A stretch of 64,000 nt of DNA from Sacculina carcini (Eukaryota > Arthropoda > Thecostraca > Sacculinidae): the NCBI GenBank assembly GCA_916048095.2, contig OU696583.1, positions 5,258,750 to 5,322,749 of the forward strand. Reading direction: 5' to 3'. A program made the position numbers and the translations under genes. Below are positions 31,770-44,201 of this stretch, one piece after another; the stretch's first letter is position 1, and the number at the start of each line of letters is the position of its first letter. The notes beneath the pieces were generated by a model. That model was not told where the DNA came from. It worked only from the letters and a program-made list of their open reading frames with translations, and did no database searches.

Positions 31770-34495
31770 CCCTCCTCTCCTTGAAGCTGTGTCCTCCTTA
31801 TTCTCTAGAAATTTTATTATACTTCGTGACTTCAATTTCTGGGTCGATTCTCCTTCTAATAATCCATACTGTACCAGTTTCTTATCCTTACTCAATTCCC
31901 GTAGTCACTCAGTTGCTAATTCTTCTACTCATATATCTGAACACTCCCTTGATCTATTTATTTCTTCCACTCCTTTGCTTTCTTCCGATCGTCCTCTCCC
32001 TGATGTCCTCATTCTGCCTCCTGATACTAATATTTCTGATCACAGTCTCTTAATTTCAAAATTTCTTTTCGTTCATGCTCTTCCTTCTCCAACTCGTTCC
32101 TTTCAAAAACTTTGATCCCCTCCAGATACATTATCTTATATCTGCCTCTCTTCCTCTTGACCAGCTTTACTGGCTATCAGCTTGCGATAACCTTCCTCTT
32201 CTCTCTTCTGTCCTCTCTTCTATTAATGATCTTCTGTTTCCTTTAATTACCCGAACGGCATCTACTTCTACTTCTCCTTGGTCTTCTCGTCTCATTCGTG
32301 ACTTGAAATGTGCTCAGCGTCGAGCTGAGCGCATTTGGAATCGTTCTCGCTCATCTCATGACTGGAATCGTCTCTGCTCTTCTCGATCCGCTTTGATCTC
32401 TGCATCTAATGCTGCCAAACAGGAATTTTACATGTGTAAACTCACTTCTTTTTCCCGCTCTCCTAAATCCCTCTGGTCTTTCTTAAACTCCCTATGTGGT
32501 TTTCGTTCTCCTTCCTCTTCCTGTTCTCTATCCACATCGCAGTTCTCATCTTTTTTCTCTGCTAATATTGTTTCTCTCCTGTCTAACTTTCCTCCTACTC
32601 TCTCAACTCTCTCACATACCGCTTCCTCTCAATCTCTCTCTTCGTTCTCACTCCTCAACCCATCGGACATTGTTTCTCTATTATCCAAAATCAAGATCTC
32701 CCAATCCCCTGCTGACTGTATTAACTTTTGTGCAATTCACGAATCTCTTCCTTCGCTTGCTCCTTACTTCCTTCATCTTATCAATTCCTCTTTTCTTCAT
32801 GACATCTTTTTGGAAGATATACACGCTACTGTTCGTCCTATTTAAAAAAAAAACCTACACTTGATCCTACTGTTCTTCGCAATTATCGTCCTATCTCACT
32901 CCTCAGTCTTCCTTCTATTGAGCGCGCCATTTTCCTTCAACTCTCACCTTACATATGCCAATTCCTTGATCGTTGTCAATCCGGTTTCCGTTTCTCTCAT
33001 TCTACTGAATCAGTCTTAATTTCACTTTGGAATGATGTTTTCTTTCATTTCTTTTCCCGTCGCTCCGTTCTGCTTGTTCTCCTTGACCTGTCTTCTGCAT
33101 TCGATATCGTAAATCGTTCCATCCTCGTTCATGATCTTGCCTCCCTTGGTGTTACTTCCACTGCTCTTTCCCTCCTCCAATCTTATCTTGATGGTATGAG
33201 CTACTCTGTTAGTTTCAACACTTCCTCTTCTGATCCTGTTAGTCTACGTTCTGGCGTTCCTCAGGGTTCTGTTCTTGGTTCCTTATTGTTTAATCTATAT
33301 ATGTCTTCATTCTGTCCTATTTTTCATCAGCATTCCATTACTTTCAAGGTCTACGCTGATGACATACAATTCCTTCCACTTCCACCTGATCAAATCGCCG
33401 TTTCTCTCTGACTTACTCTCTGAAATTTCCCCCTGGGCTGCGTCTCGTCAACTATTTCTAAACACCTCTAAATCTGAATTTATTGTCTTTCACCCTCCTC
33501 GTCTCTCTCCATCACTCCTTCCTTGTCCCATTTCATCCTTTGTTCGCAATCTTGGTGCTATCTTTGTTTCGCCTCTCTCATTCTCGGACAATATCACCTG
33601 CTGCTCGCACTTGCCGTCTTATTCTACGTTCACTCTATCCTATTCGTCCATTTATTGATAGATACTCTGCTGCCAGCTTTATTCATGCCCTCATATTCTC
33701 TAGACTCGACTACTGTAACTGTCTATACTATCATGTTCCTCGTTATCATCTTAAAGTTCTCCAATGAGTTCTTAATCAATGCTGCCGCTTTGTCTTTCAT
33801 TCTATTCTCTGTCGTCATACATCTAATTTCCTCTTCCAGCTCCGTTGGCTTCCTATCATCCCTCGAATACACTATCGTCTATGTTGTCTTATTTACAAAC
33901 TTTTCCATGATCCTCATCAACCTTCCTACCTCTCTGATCTTCTCACTCCCACTGCTTGTTTCTCTTCTCGCCGCCACCTTCCTCTTCACTGTCCTCGTGC
34001 CACCAATGTGTCTCCCTGGTCCTCAAAATCACCGTTCTTCTTTGGTCCTCGCCTCTATAACTCTCTTCCTACTCATATCACCGCTTCTTCTTCCCTCAAC
34101 TCTATTCCTCATTAGCTTCGTCAATATCTATTTGACCTCTCTTTTGACTCTGTTTCTCACTCACTCACTCCATTCGCTACTTTGTAAATACTCTAATGCA
34201 TTTATATTTTGTTCTATTTTTCAGCCTCGGTGATTATTGCTGGCTTGTTCTGTTCCCGGTACACAGTCAATTCTTATATTTTATCTTTTATATTTGTATC
34301 TTTCTTGTCTTACTGGTATATTATTTATCCTGCATGTCTGATTGTCTGCTTCTGATTTCGCGTGATTTGTTTTCCCATTCTTACTTATGGTGCCCCCATG
34401 TGTATGTGTATGTGTTTGTTTATGTATGTGTACTCACAGTTGTACTCACAGTTGTAGTTTACAGGAAATGAGCAGGGCTTAGGCTGCCCTGTCTC
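31770..34495 (+). mobile_element. LINE A copy 3 (CR1/L2-like), 5'-truncated
   Basis: This plus-strand LINE starts inside the endonuclease ('FIILRDFNFWVDSPS', where the usual GDFN has become RDFN) and keeps the 'SDHSLL' end of that domain. The linker and fingers follow (32075-32845), then the RT palm with 'SGVPQGSVLGS' and 'YADDIQFLPL' (about 33250-33380), and the C-terminal domain (about 33830-34100). At least five frameshifts separate these parts, so it is dead. It is the most complete RT among the four LINE A copies. The coding strand is dominated by T and C. The 3' end at about 34495 abuts MITE M1 copy 2. Confidence 0.85.
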
Positions 34496-34502
34496 CATAC
34501 CC

Positions 34503-34769
34503 AGAGCCGTAGCAACCGCCCCCGTACCCCCGACCGGGGGCCCCGAATGTTGAGGGGCCCCGTTGCTTCACGTATGATATTAAAAATTATCATATTTGTT
34601 ATGTATAGCCTTTACCTTTTTGCTCAGATGTTTTCACCTGAACTTGTATTATGTGATTATGTCTAATAAATATATTCATTATTTGGTGCTATATTTGTAA
34701 TGGGCCCCAAGTTTTGCCTTCGGGGGGAGGGAGGGGGAGGGGGGCTCATAAGTCCTCGCAACGACTCTG
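34503..34769. mobile_element. hAT-type MITE, family M1, copy 2
   Basis: It lies in the opposite orientation to copy 1. It begins CAGAGCCGTAGC and ends ...GACTCTG, with 8-bp flanks TCCATACC (34495-34502) and TCCATGCC (34770-34777), one mismatch. It sits exactly at the junction of the 3' ends of LINE A copy 3 and the CR1-like LINE at 34770-36490, so it inserted after both had landed tail to tail. Confidence 0.8.
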
Positions 34770-36490
34770 TCCATGCCCACATTTATCTAACCTATGCTTG
34801 AACTGCGCTATACTGTTTGATTGAACTATTTCTTTACCCAGACGTTTCCATATATCTATACACCTACTTGGGAAACTGTACTTCTTTATTTCCCTTAATA
34901 CCCAGGTTTGCTGTAGACATTTATTGTGTCCCCTATGGTCCCTCGTACTCCAAACCACCCAATCTTTCCTATCCAATCGTTCCATACCAATACTGTGCTT
35001 AAAAATGTTTATTAAATACCCCCTTGACCTTCTCTTTTCTAGTGATGACAACCCAATGTTATCTGACCTTTTTTCATAATTTAACGAACTCAATGATGTT
35101 AACAGCTTAGTCGCTACTTTTTGGACTTTCTCTAACCTAGCGATATGATTTTTATTGTGGGGAGCCCAAATTACTGCCGCGTATTCTAGTGGGTGCCTTA
35201 TCACTTTTTTATCAATTTTTTAGCACTTCCTCATCCATGAAGTTAAATGAGACCCTTATATTATTTATGGTTCTATACGCTGTATTCACCACTCTGGTTA
35301 TATGCCTCTCCGACGACAGATCATCATCAATAGTTACACCCAAATCTCTTTCGGAAGTCACCTTCTGCAGTTTGTGCTCGCCAAACATATAACATGTCGA
35401 TGGTCTGAGTTCTCCTTTACCAAATTCCATAACGTGGCACTTGCTGGCATTAAACTCCATGCCCCATTATCTACTCCACTCACATAGTGTGTCTAGATCC
35501 TCTTGCAATTCTTTGCAGCTGGTCCGATCTGTCACTCTTCTCATATTTTTCGCATCATCTGCAAACATGTTCACATAGCTGCCTATTCCCTCCGTCATTT
35601 GATTTATGTACACCAGGAACATTATCGGTCCAAGCACTGATCCTTGAGGGACGCCACTTGTGACTTCTCCCCACGTCGATTTGGCACCTCTTACAACTGT
35701 TCTCATTTTCCGTCCGCTCAAATAATCTCTCATCCAATCCAAAAGCTTTCCACGTATCCCTCCTTCATGCTCGATTTGCCACAATAGCTTGTTTCGTGGA
35801 ACCCTGTCGAACGCCTTTTTCAGGTCCAGATATACACAGTCCACCCATCCATCTCTTTCCTGCACTGTGTCTATCACCCTAGAATAAAAACTCATCACAT
35901 TCGCAACACAAGACCTTCCACTCCTGAATCCATACTATGTCTGATTTAAAATACTGTTCTCCTCCAAATATGATACCCATCTGTCCTTAATGATCGACTC
36001 CACCAATTTATACATGACGCTTGTTAGTGAGATCGGCCTGTAATTCAACGGTTTGTCTCTCTCTCCTCCTTTATATATCGGTATTATATTCGCCAGCTTC
36101 CACTCCTGGGGAAGAATTTCTTGTGACAGGCTACATTGGACAATATCGAACACCGATGTGAGGAGTTCATATTTACATTCTTTCAGGATCACAGCGGCGA
36201 TATCATCTTACCAACTGCATTTCTGCATTGAAGACCACTCAGGCGCCTCTCAATTCGCGATATACTTCAATGTAGTCGATTACCAGTCAGGTATCAACTA
36301 TCACCGTTTCCGATCCGTCCTCAGTCGTAAACGCCTCTTGAAACTTCTTGTTCATGACTTCACAAATGTCTTCTGCTTCCTCGTAAATTTCACAACCCAC
36401 AATCAATTTGTCGATAACAACCTTACTTTTCAATTTTTTGTTGAGAAACTTGTAATACAACTTTGGCTCATATTTACTCTTGTCTACAAT
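34770..36490 (-). mobile_element. CR1-like LINE, RT half, 5'-truncated
   Basis: The minus strand encodes a different LINE family from A and B. Recognisable blocks are 'KPLNYRPISLTSVMYKLVE' (36192-35935), 'LDLKKAFDRVPRNKLLW', 'SGVPQGSVLGPIMF' and the catalytic 'MFADDAK' (35898-35467), 'SERDLGVTIDDDL' (35460-35212) and the C-terminal 'EYAAVIWAPHNKNHIARLEKVQ' and 'RRSRGYLINIFK' (35204-34746). A further upstream piece continues to about 36480. Frameshifts or stops separate these frames. The style, with its 'LEKVQ..ATKL' motif, is that of the CR1 clade. The endonuclease and ORF1 are missing. Confidence 0.8.
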
Positions 36491-36496
36491 GCTTTT

Positions 36497-36564
36497 CTCA
36501 TATTGTCTTTCCTCTCATATTGTCTTTCCTCTCATATTGTCTTTCCTCTCATATTGTCTTTCCT
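36497..36564. repeat. Tandem repeat, four units of 17 bp
   Basis: The unit CTCATATTGTCTTTCCT occurs four times in a row without mismatch. It borders the CR1-like LINE and was probably made by slippage. Confidence 0.85.
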
Positions 36565-36811
36565 CCTCATGTGTTTGTATATTTATGTGTGTGTGTGTTT
36601 ATATTTCTGTGTGTGTGTATATATTTCTGTGTGTGTGTGTGTGTGTGTGTGTTCCTATGTGTGCATTATGTGTTCTTACTGTTGTCACATATTTATCTCC
36701 ATCATTGTGTTTGTGTTTTCATTTTGTCGCATTTCTGTACATATTAGCGCTATATCAAATACATTGATTGATTGATTGATACTTCCTGTCCAAGTAAATG
36801 CGTATTGACAT
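36565..36811 (+). repeat. TG-rich stretch ending in (ATTG)n, probable LINE 3' tail
   Basis: TG dinucleotide runs (about 36580-36655) are followed by sequence ending GCGCTATATCAAATACA and then (TTGA)n at about 36765-36780. CR1/L2-type LINEs often end in such short tandem tails, so this is probably a severely truncated LINE end in plus orientation. A short spacer leads to the LTR element. Confidence 0.4.
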
Positions 36812-36963
36812 TGTAGAGTGATGCACTTGGAGATATATTGTATATACATATATATTATATGTAGTCCAGTCAAGCGTGAGTGAGACAATGGTGGTGTGTG
36901 AATGTGGTGTTCGGTGAAGGTTGATCTTGTTTGCCATTTTTTATGAATGTGATTGTTATTACA
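36812..36963 (+). repeat. 5' LTR
   Basis: It begins TGTAGAGTGATGCACTTGG and ends GTTATTACA, and is repeated at 39551-39702 with about 7 differences. Similarity continues weakly for another 20 bases after both copies, so the 3' boundary may lie slightly further on. Confidence 0.75.
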
Positions 36964-39550
36964 AAATGAGTGTTTCTTCATGACAAACAAGATAAAAAAA
37001 ATTGTTTTGCTCACTGTTGGTTATACAAATTGGGTAAAACATGTTCAATTGAAGGATTAGCGTTCATCAATATCGCGTGCGTTAGCAACGTCGAAACGAC
37101 CACCAGTCACTCAAAAGGCTTATTGTGACACAGGCAAGTGATATTAGATAAAAAAATGTTGTTTATTCGCATTGCAACAACAACATGCCAGAATATTCAT
37201 GCCCCGTAATTGGGTGCACGTTCAAAACAGCCGACGTGTCTGATGCCATTGCCGTGGTGATGCTCCAGATTCACAATGGCGACGCTCATCAAGCGCTCCG
37301 CAAACAGAGTGACACTCCCAGAGTGCCTCCTATAGAGCGCCCTCGTGTTGACTGTGGCGTTGAGCAGGTCGTGTGGAATAATTTCGTGCGCCGCTGGGAG
37401 CTTTTCCGTACAGGAACCGGCATCGACAACGCTTCAGCACCAATACAGCTGTTCGAGTGCGCCATCGAGCGCCTAGGTGACATGACCTTGAAAACCGACC
37501 CACAGATCGCCAGTCGCAGCCTCGAGGTGGTCCTGGCTACTCTTCGCCGTCTTGCAGTTGTACCAGTAGCCATTAGCGTGTTGCGGGCCGAACTGCTCAC
37601 CATGCAGCAGGATGCAGACGAGCCTTTTCGAGCTTTCGCTGCCCGCGTACAAGGAAAGGCTGAAACATGCTCGTTCGCAACCGACGCGTCGTGTACGTGC
37701 GGAGTCGTACGTAGTTCCTGGACGACAGAACACTAGATGAAATCCACAACGCACGACTATTCCGCCTTAAACAGCGGACATAACCATGGACATTTGACAT
37801 TTTACACTTGCCGGGTAAAACCAATTTTGCTGCTGACGCTACGTCCCGTCACCCATACCCTAACAGCTGTGACGACACTAGTATTGGAGTCAACAATTAT
37901 GATCCTACCATTACGTATGTCACCTTTCAGATTGTGGTAAACAAGTGACTCTGGCAGTCATTCGCCAAGAAATACTGGCAGTCATTCGCCAAGAAACACA
38001 GGAGATTACATCCCTTTCCTGGGAAGATATCGCCTCCGCTACCGAAGAAGATGCGTCCATGAAGGTTTTGGCTGAAACCATCTCAGTTGGTTTTCCCAAT
38101 GATCACAAAACGCTACCACACGCTGCACCATTCTGGCGGTATCGTGAGGAGCTATTCATCTCGCACGGCGTGATCATGCATCACGATCGTGTGGTGATCC
38201 CTCCAACCTTCCGATGCCAAGTTCTCGAACATCTACATGCAGCCCATCAGGGACAGTCATCGATGGAGCTGCGCGCTAGAGCAATCGTCTTTTGGCCCGG
38301 AATGACGGCGGACATCGAAAAAATCAGAGCTGGGTGCGCTGAATGCAATAAGAACGCCCCATCACAGCAGAGCCTTCCGTCAACCCCATCTCAGCCACCC
38401 GCAACACCCTTTGAAGCCGTCGTTGCGGACTACTTTACACTGGCCAGCCGCCAATACCTCGTAATCGCCGACCGACTATCTGGTTGGGTAGAAATATTCG
38501 CCGCTCCACAGGGAACCAAGCGGACTGGCGCAAAAGCACTGGTAGATCACCTACGGATATTCATCGGTATATTCGGCGTCCCGGTGGAACTGTCTTCAGA
38601 TGACGGCCCGGAATTCACCGCTTCCTCCACAACCAATGTTCTGCAACGATGGGGAATACGACACAGAGTGTCGTCGGCGAATTATCCCCGGTCAAACGGC
38701 AGAGCAGAAGTGGCTGTTAAATCCGCAAAGCGTCTTCTGCGTTCCAACACTAGCTCATCTGGATCCCTTAATAGTGACAAATTCCTCCGAGGCATTCTTC
38801 AACTCAGGAACACACCTGATCCTGATTGTGGAAAGTCCCTAGCCCAAATAGTTTTTGGCAAACCCTTAAGAGACACATTATCGTTCGCCTCAAGACTCCA
38901 TAAGGTCGGTGGTACCGTTCACCAGGCAAACGAGGTGCACCCAACGTGGCGCGAAGCATGGAAGGCCAAAGAGATCGCCCTCCGACAAAGGTTCGTCCGC
39001 CAGTCCGACACTCTCAACGGCTCCTCCGCAAATTTGCCGTCGTTGGACATCGGAGACCATGTCTTCATTCAAAACCAGTGCGGCACATCGCCGAAGCGTT
39101 GGGATCGAACTGGAGTAGTCGTGGAGAGACGTGGCCACGACCAGTACACAATAAAGGTATCTGGGTCTGGTCACCTTACCTCACGAAACCGGCGGTTCCT
39201 CCGACAGCTCCGTCCCGTGATCGAGGTCGTCAGGCGCCGGCCTCTTGATGTGACGCATGAACACGACACTGTAGTGACACCAGCCGAACCCCACGATCAA
39301 GACGAGGGCACCCGACCCGCCCCAGTCGTCGACGGACAGACTTCGTCGCCACTGAACTCACCAAGCGCGGCTTCGATTCCTAAGGCGGATACGGTAGACA
39401 TCGTCCTCAGGCCGACGGATCAAGCATCATCACCCACCAGCGTATCGCCTCCGTGCACCCGATCAAGCCGTCAGATTCGTCCCCCGAAGCGATATGTGTC
39501 CGAGAGTGGTCTTTGGGAATGGGTTTCCATTTGTAAACTGGGGGAGGGGA

Positions 39551-39702
39551 TGTAAAGTGATGCACTTGGAGATATATTGTATATACATATATATTATATG
39601 AAGTCCAGTCAAGCGTGAGTGAGACAATGGTGGTATATGAATGTGGTGTTCGGTGAGGGTTGATCTTGTTTGTCATTTTGTATGAATGTGATTGTTATTA
39701 CA
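39551..39702 (+). repeat. 3' LTR
   Basis: It begins TGTAAAGTGATGCACTTGG directly after a GGGGGAGGGGA polypurine tract and matches the LTR at 36812-36963. Confidence 0.78.
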
Positions 39703-40177
39703 AAATGAGCGTCTTTTCAGACAAGTCTTATTGTTCAATATCAGGTATAGAGAGCTCAAACATTGTACTATCCCACGCTCCAAACATCGCGTAGTACCCC
39801 CTGGCTCGTGGGCATTTCCTAAAATGGAATCACAATATCCTGCGTATCCTAAACATGTAAATTAGCTAGTAGCATGGGCGTAAATCCTGGGGGGTATGGT
39901 GGGTATATATACCCCCGACAAATTAGCCGGGGGGATGAATATGCAGTTATACCCCCCGAGAATCCGGCTGAGAATTCGTGAAATGCTATCTATAAATGCC
40001 CACAAAAATAGCGTATGTGTTCATATCTATGACTGCTCGCAAAAAAGCCGTGCAAACAGTGCATATCGTTACTCTCACAGTGGAACAGTATAGTTTTTAG
40101 CTTTGTAAAGGGTATCCTTATGCATCACGGCACGTGCGTTCACCCATGATCGACTCTATTATTACTCACATGCGCAT
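39703..40177. other. Spacer with small G/C-run repeat
   Basis: No gene is seen. A small repeat at about 39880-39960 (GGGTATATATACCC core between G-runs and C-runs) is related to 25180-25230, and its CATGGGCGTAAATCC start resembles 46340-46360. It is probably a remnant of a small DNA element. Confidence 0.4.
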
Positions 40178-40528
40178 AGAGAGAGAGAGAGAGTTTATTG
40201 ACCACAGTGTACACTCATACATATACATACAATAACATATACATATACACACAGTTTCATACTCGCAATGCAGTACCACCGCAGTCCATCATTGTGGCAC
40301 AACGTGCCTTCATTTCTACGTGACTCCGCATGAACAACAAAATGACATACCTAATAGCATAAAAAATCAACAATGAGCTATTTTCAACAAAGTCCGGTTA
40401 CTTAATATAGACTTAAATATCAAATACGGTCTTACAACTTTTAAAATGGGAAAATGTTCCATCGAATAGATTCTCCATCGTACCCAACTCTATCCCATCC
40501 CTCACATGACGTGATATCGGGCAATCTT

Positions 40529-43500
40529 CTATAACATGTCTTTCTGTCTGAACCATGCCACACACACACAATCGCTCTTCCTTGGGTAGTCTCCCTTTAC
40601 CCCTCCTATTCCATCTACCAGTCTCGATGCTTGAACTATGCGCTCAGACTCGAAATCGTGTGAAAGCCATCCTATACCGGTCATCCACCGAGTGCCTTTC
40701 CCTGTAAATGTCGTGAACATCGAGGGTGGGATTAATTCCTAAATAGGCCACACACCGGGAACCGCTCGATGACAACACACTCTTGTGCACTTCCGCCATT
40801 TGGTCCCGCTTGTTAGGCACGCCGGAGGTCATGAATTTCCGTATGGTATTTCCAGTCGTCGTTCCCGCTTCTACAGCAATATCTATGCAAAACATTAAAG
40901 GATCGTCGGACATGCCGTACCTCTCGGCCATCATCTTGGCATAGAATTTGTGCTGCCTCTGCTGTACCAACTCTGGAAGTCCTGGGTACCCTATTTCCGC
41001 GTAGCAAACGTTATTTGGAGTAGATCATCTTACGCCCAATAGTTCTTTCAATGCCCAGTTGTACAACTTCGTTTCAGTTTCAACTTCGCCCAGTTTCAAT
41101 GCCCAGTTGTACAACTTCGTGATTGGCTTCAAGTCTCCTCCCACCCACGATTCGCATTCGTAAAGCAACGCCGATACAAGTGCAGCATCGAACACTGCGC
41201 TTCACAATAAACGGAATGTCATTGTTCTTGCTTATAAAGGCTACAAACTTCAGCACATGTCCTATCTTGACATTCGCGTGCATTTTTATTGCACTCGAGA
41301 CTGAACCACTACAGGTGAAGACGGAGCCGATATATACACAATGGGAACATGAATCAATGACAAGCCCGCCTACCTGCATCGGCTCGCTATCGCTTTCGGG
41401 GCCATTTATAACGAAAAACTTGGTTTTCCCGGTGTTGATTTTCCTCCCGTATTCTTCGCAAAAAGACTTCAAATTTTCGATCTTGTCCTTCAATCCCTCC
41501 CTGGTTGTTGCTACCAATACAATATCGTCCATCATCACTAGGGCATGCAACCAGCATAAAAAACCGTCTGGATCGAATTTCGTATTTATCATTTTCACTA
41601 GCTCATTCATGTAAATTGTAAACAAGACACAGGAGGTCGGCGAGTCCTGCCTAACCCCTACCGATGCAGTCACGGTAGCACCCTCAATAATTGATTCAGT
41701 CACACGATACATGGCCACAAGCGCTCCCAACATTCTTCTTCCGCACCCGATCTTCTTCAAGATGTCAAACAGCTTCTCACGAGGAACACTATCGTACGCC
41801 TTGCTGAAGTCAACAAAAGCCACAAAGAGCCTCTTTCTTTTTCTAAACGCCATGTCGGTCAGGAGCCGCAGAGATACGATATGTTCTATGCAACTACGCT
41901 TGCTCTGTTCCCGCGCCTGTTCGCGAAGCGGACAAAACCACTTATTCAGTCGACTGCACAGAACCATATCATACAACTTGCTTATGGCATTTATCACGCT
42001 TATTCCTCTGTAATTATCTGTATTCGATCTGTCACCTCCTTTGAACATTGTGAACATTTTCGCTTGATTCCACGCTTTGGGGTACACGCCCGAGTCAAAC
42101 ACCGCGTTGAACAGAGAGGTGATGACAGGGAGCCACTCTGCGGGCAACATTGTAAGTACACCTGGACAGACGCCATCAGGTCCGCATGCTCTATCGGCCT
42201 TCATTTTTCTTATCTGACAATCGACCTCTTGGGGAGTGATTGGGTCGTCCAACACAGGTATGGTAACATAAGTGTGTACCGGCAAAACAGGCGGAGCAGA
42301 GCTGGGGTTCAACACACGTTCAAAATGATCCTTAAATTCCTCCCCACTCGGACACGCTTTTTTCTCTTTATCAGTTCCGAGGTCTCCTTTCCAGCTAATA
42401 GCCTTCCATACCCTTGCGTCATCGCTGTCCTCCAACAACCTCTCCCATCTTCCAACATTCTGGCTGTCTCTGGTCTCAGTCCTCTGTGAACACTGGCTAT
42501 TTCTCGCGCATTCATACAGATCGTCAGACACGCTTATTGCAAACGCATTAACGTCTTCATTCCCATGGACGACAGGTAACCCGAAACATGATAAGGTTTC
42601 TACCAGCCGGTCTTTCATTATGTTTCGAAACACAACTGGCCTCCTCGCGACAGTACGTCTCGTACCACAATCGTCTAACATTGCATAATCTCCAAGTATT
42701 GACGCTCTCCTCAGAATGTTGTTCAAACATGTACCGAAGCCCACCAGTGACACACCAATCGGTGCATGGTCTGACGGTAGCTCTTCTCTAATAACTCGGA
42801 ATTCATCAACATGCTCCACTATATTCGGGGAGACCAGACATGTGTCTAATTCAGATATCCATTCCTTACCTTTCCGGTACGTCTTACAACTTACGTAGTG
42901 TCTGTTTCCAAATCGCAAGTTATTCAGAACTAAAAGTTTGTTTTTCCAGCAGATACCCGACAGCACCTCAGCATTATCGTTCATACGAGCTACGTCATCA
43001 ATGTATGGATATGAAATCGGCATATTTGGCATTTCGTACATTTTGGCCAGTTCTTGTATCGCTCTCCCAAACCTAGCGTTCAAATCACCCATAATCACAA
43101 ATCCGTTCCTCATATAATGAAACATTATCTTTTCTTGAATGGCAGCAAAAGCAGCATGGGAGTAATAATGAGAGTCACACGGAGGAACATAGCAAAAACC
43201 AAACATTACTCCCTCAAAACACCTCATTTGCAGCCATACTTGATCTCCAATGCTAACATCCACATCATGTATATATTCCCTAATACAATTTCTTATCAGA
43301 ACCACTAAACCACCCCTTTCCGCTGCGCCCACCGCTTTCCCCCTATACGGTACATAGCCAGGCATACACACAGGCAGCGATGTCTTAACTTCACTCAAAG
43401 CAATAACATCATACTCTCTTAACATACTACTTACACATGATTTCTCCAACTTTGTACATACACCATTTACGTTCCATGAAACAATTTTAATTCGTATTTG

Positions 43501-43542
43501 CCTCATACACTGCGGCTTACTTAGAAAAAAGACGGATTCCAC
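40529..43542 (-). pseudogene. LINE G ORF2, endonuclease and reverse transcriptase
   Basis: An 820-codon frame (43542-41080) holds the APE endonuclease ('KIVSWNVNGVCTKLEK', 'LSEVKTS', 'VIMGDLNARFG', 'ELPSDHAPIGV') and the RT ('KADRACGPDGVCPGVL', 'NYRGISVINAISKLYD', 'AFVDFSKAYDSVP', 'VRQDSPTSCVLF', catalytic 'MMDDIVLVAT', 'YGRKINTGKTKFFVING'). Asp replaces the usual Gly in 'RQGSPTS'. Near 41197 a one-base shift throws the frame off, at the point where family members read 'CESW.GGDLKPITKLYNWALK'. A 48-bp tandem duplication follows (TTTCAATGCCCAG at 41046 and 41094), then a stop at 41025-41027. The C-terminal domain resumes ('AEIGYPGLPELVQQRQHKF') and reaches a Cys-rich end ('CVCG...H...C') near 40540. 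Confidence 0.85.
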
Positions 43543-44201
43543 TTGTCGATTACATCCTGATTTCTGTAGATCTTGCGCTCTCGGGTATCCAGCCTTATCT
43601 CACAGCCGACGTTCTCCGGCCTCTCCTTCTCGCGCCTTTCCGAGTCCCGCAGTCGCTGCCATTCTCTCCTCATACTCGGGTGGACATCCTTTTTTACATA
43701 TATCTTGGAGTAAATCTCTCCAGATGTTTTCAGGCGCTTCGCGTTCTCCAGGACTCGGCGCCGTGTCTCTGGGTCGGGTACGGTGATCAGCATCGGCCGA
43801 TTCCGTCGTTGACCTCCACCCGCTGCACCAAGTCGCCTTCCACGGCACCACCGCACTCCCTTCACACCCATCTTCGTCCACAGCCGTTTCAGCCTATCCT
43901 CATCTGTAGACGCATCGTCCAGTTGCTCATTTTCATCGGGCAGGCCCAGTATCACCAGATTCGACTCCCTTTCTTTCCGGTAAACATTCTCTAAGTACCT
44001 CTGTTGCCTGGCGATTATATCCGCTTGTTTGTCCACCCTATCACTCAATTCCGCCAACTTCTTCCTAACCAAGCTATCTGGGGACATCAGAGTCCTTTTC
44101 AGATCTGCAACCTCGGTCATGACCGCATCCAATTTGTCCTCCAGCACCTTCACCATCGGTAACCCTTCCTGCCTCTGAGCGGACAGAATCGCGTCAACCA
44201 A
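43521..44201 (-). CDS. LINE G ORF1 protein (coiled coil, RRM-like, basic C-terminus)
   Basis: The 226-codon frame is intact. It has a helical coiled-coil-like N-terminal half (about residues 15-85), then 'RESNLVILGLPDENEQ', the first strand of an RRM-like fold, a basic Arg/Gly loop near residues 135-155, and a charged C-terminal domain ('RPMLITVPDPETRRRVLENAKRL'). This layout is that of L1-type ORF1 RNA chaperones, which trimerise and coat the LINE RNA. Its stop codon lies inside the first codons of ORF2 (22-bp overlap), suggesting coupled translation. The GTG at 44201 opens the frame and an internal Met follows, so the start is uncertain. Confidence 0.75.
   Translation of the reverse strand: MVDAILSAQRQEGLPMVKVLEDKLDAVMTEVADLKRTLMSPDSLVRKKLAELSDRVDKQADIIARQQRYLENVYRKERESNLVILGLPDENEQLDDASTDEDRLKRLWTKMGVKGVRWCRGRRLGAAGGGQRRNRPMLITVPDPETRRRVLENAKRLKTSGEIYSKIYVKKDVHPSMRREWQRLRDSERREKERPENVGCEIRLDTRERKIYRNQDVIDKWNPSFF

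Larger units (their letters stand above)
36812..39702 (+). mobile_element. Ty3/gypsy-like LTR element fossil with both LTRs
   Basis: Two direct 152-bp repeats bound the element. Between them the recognisable parts are gag (about 37185-37700), whose N-terminus has a C2H2-like 'YSCPVIGCTF...H' pattern, and an integrase (about 38100-39250) with an HHCC finger, a DDE core and a C-terminal domain, followed by a Pro/Ser-rich tail and a polypurine tract. RT and RNase H are not recognised. It is broken, though the integrase part looks well preserved. The LTRs differ at about 7 of 152 positions, which suggests a moderately young insertion. I did not find a matching target-site duplication. Confidence 0.82.
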
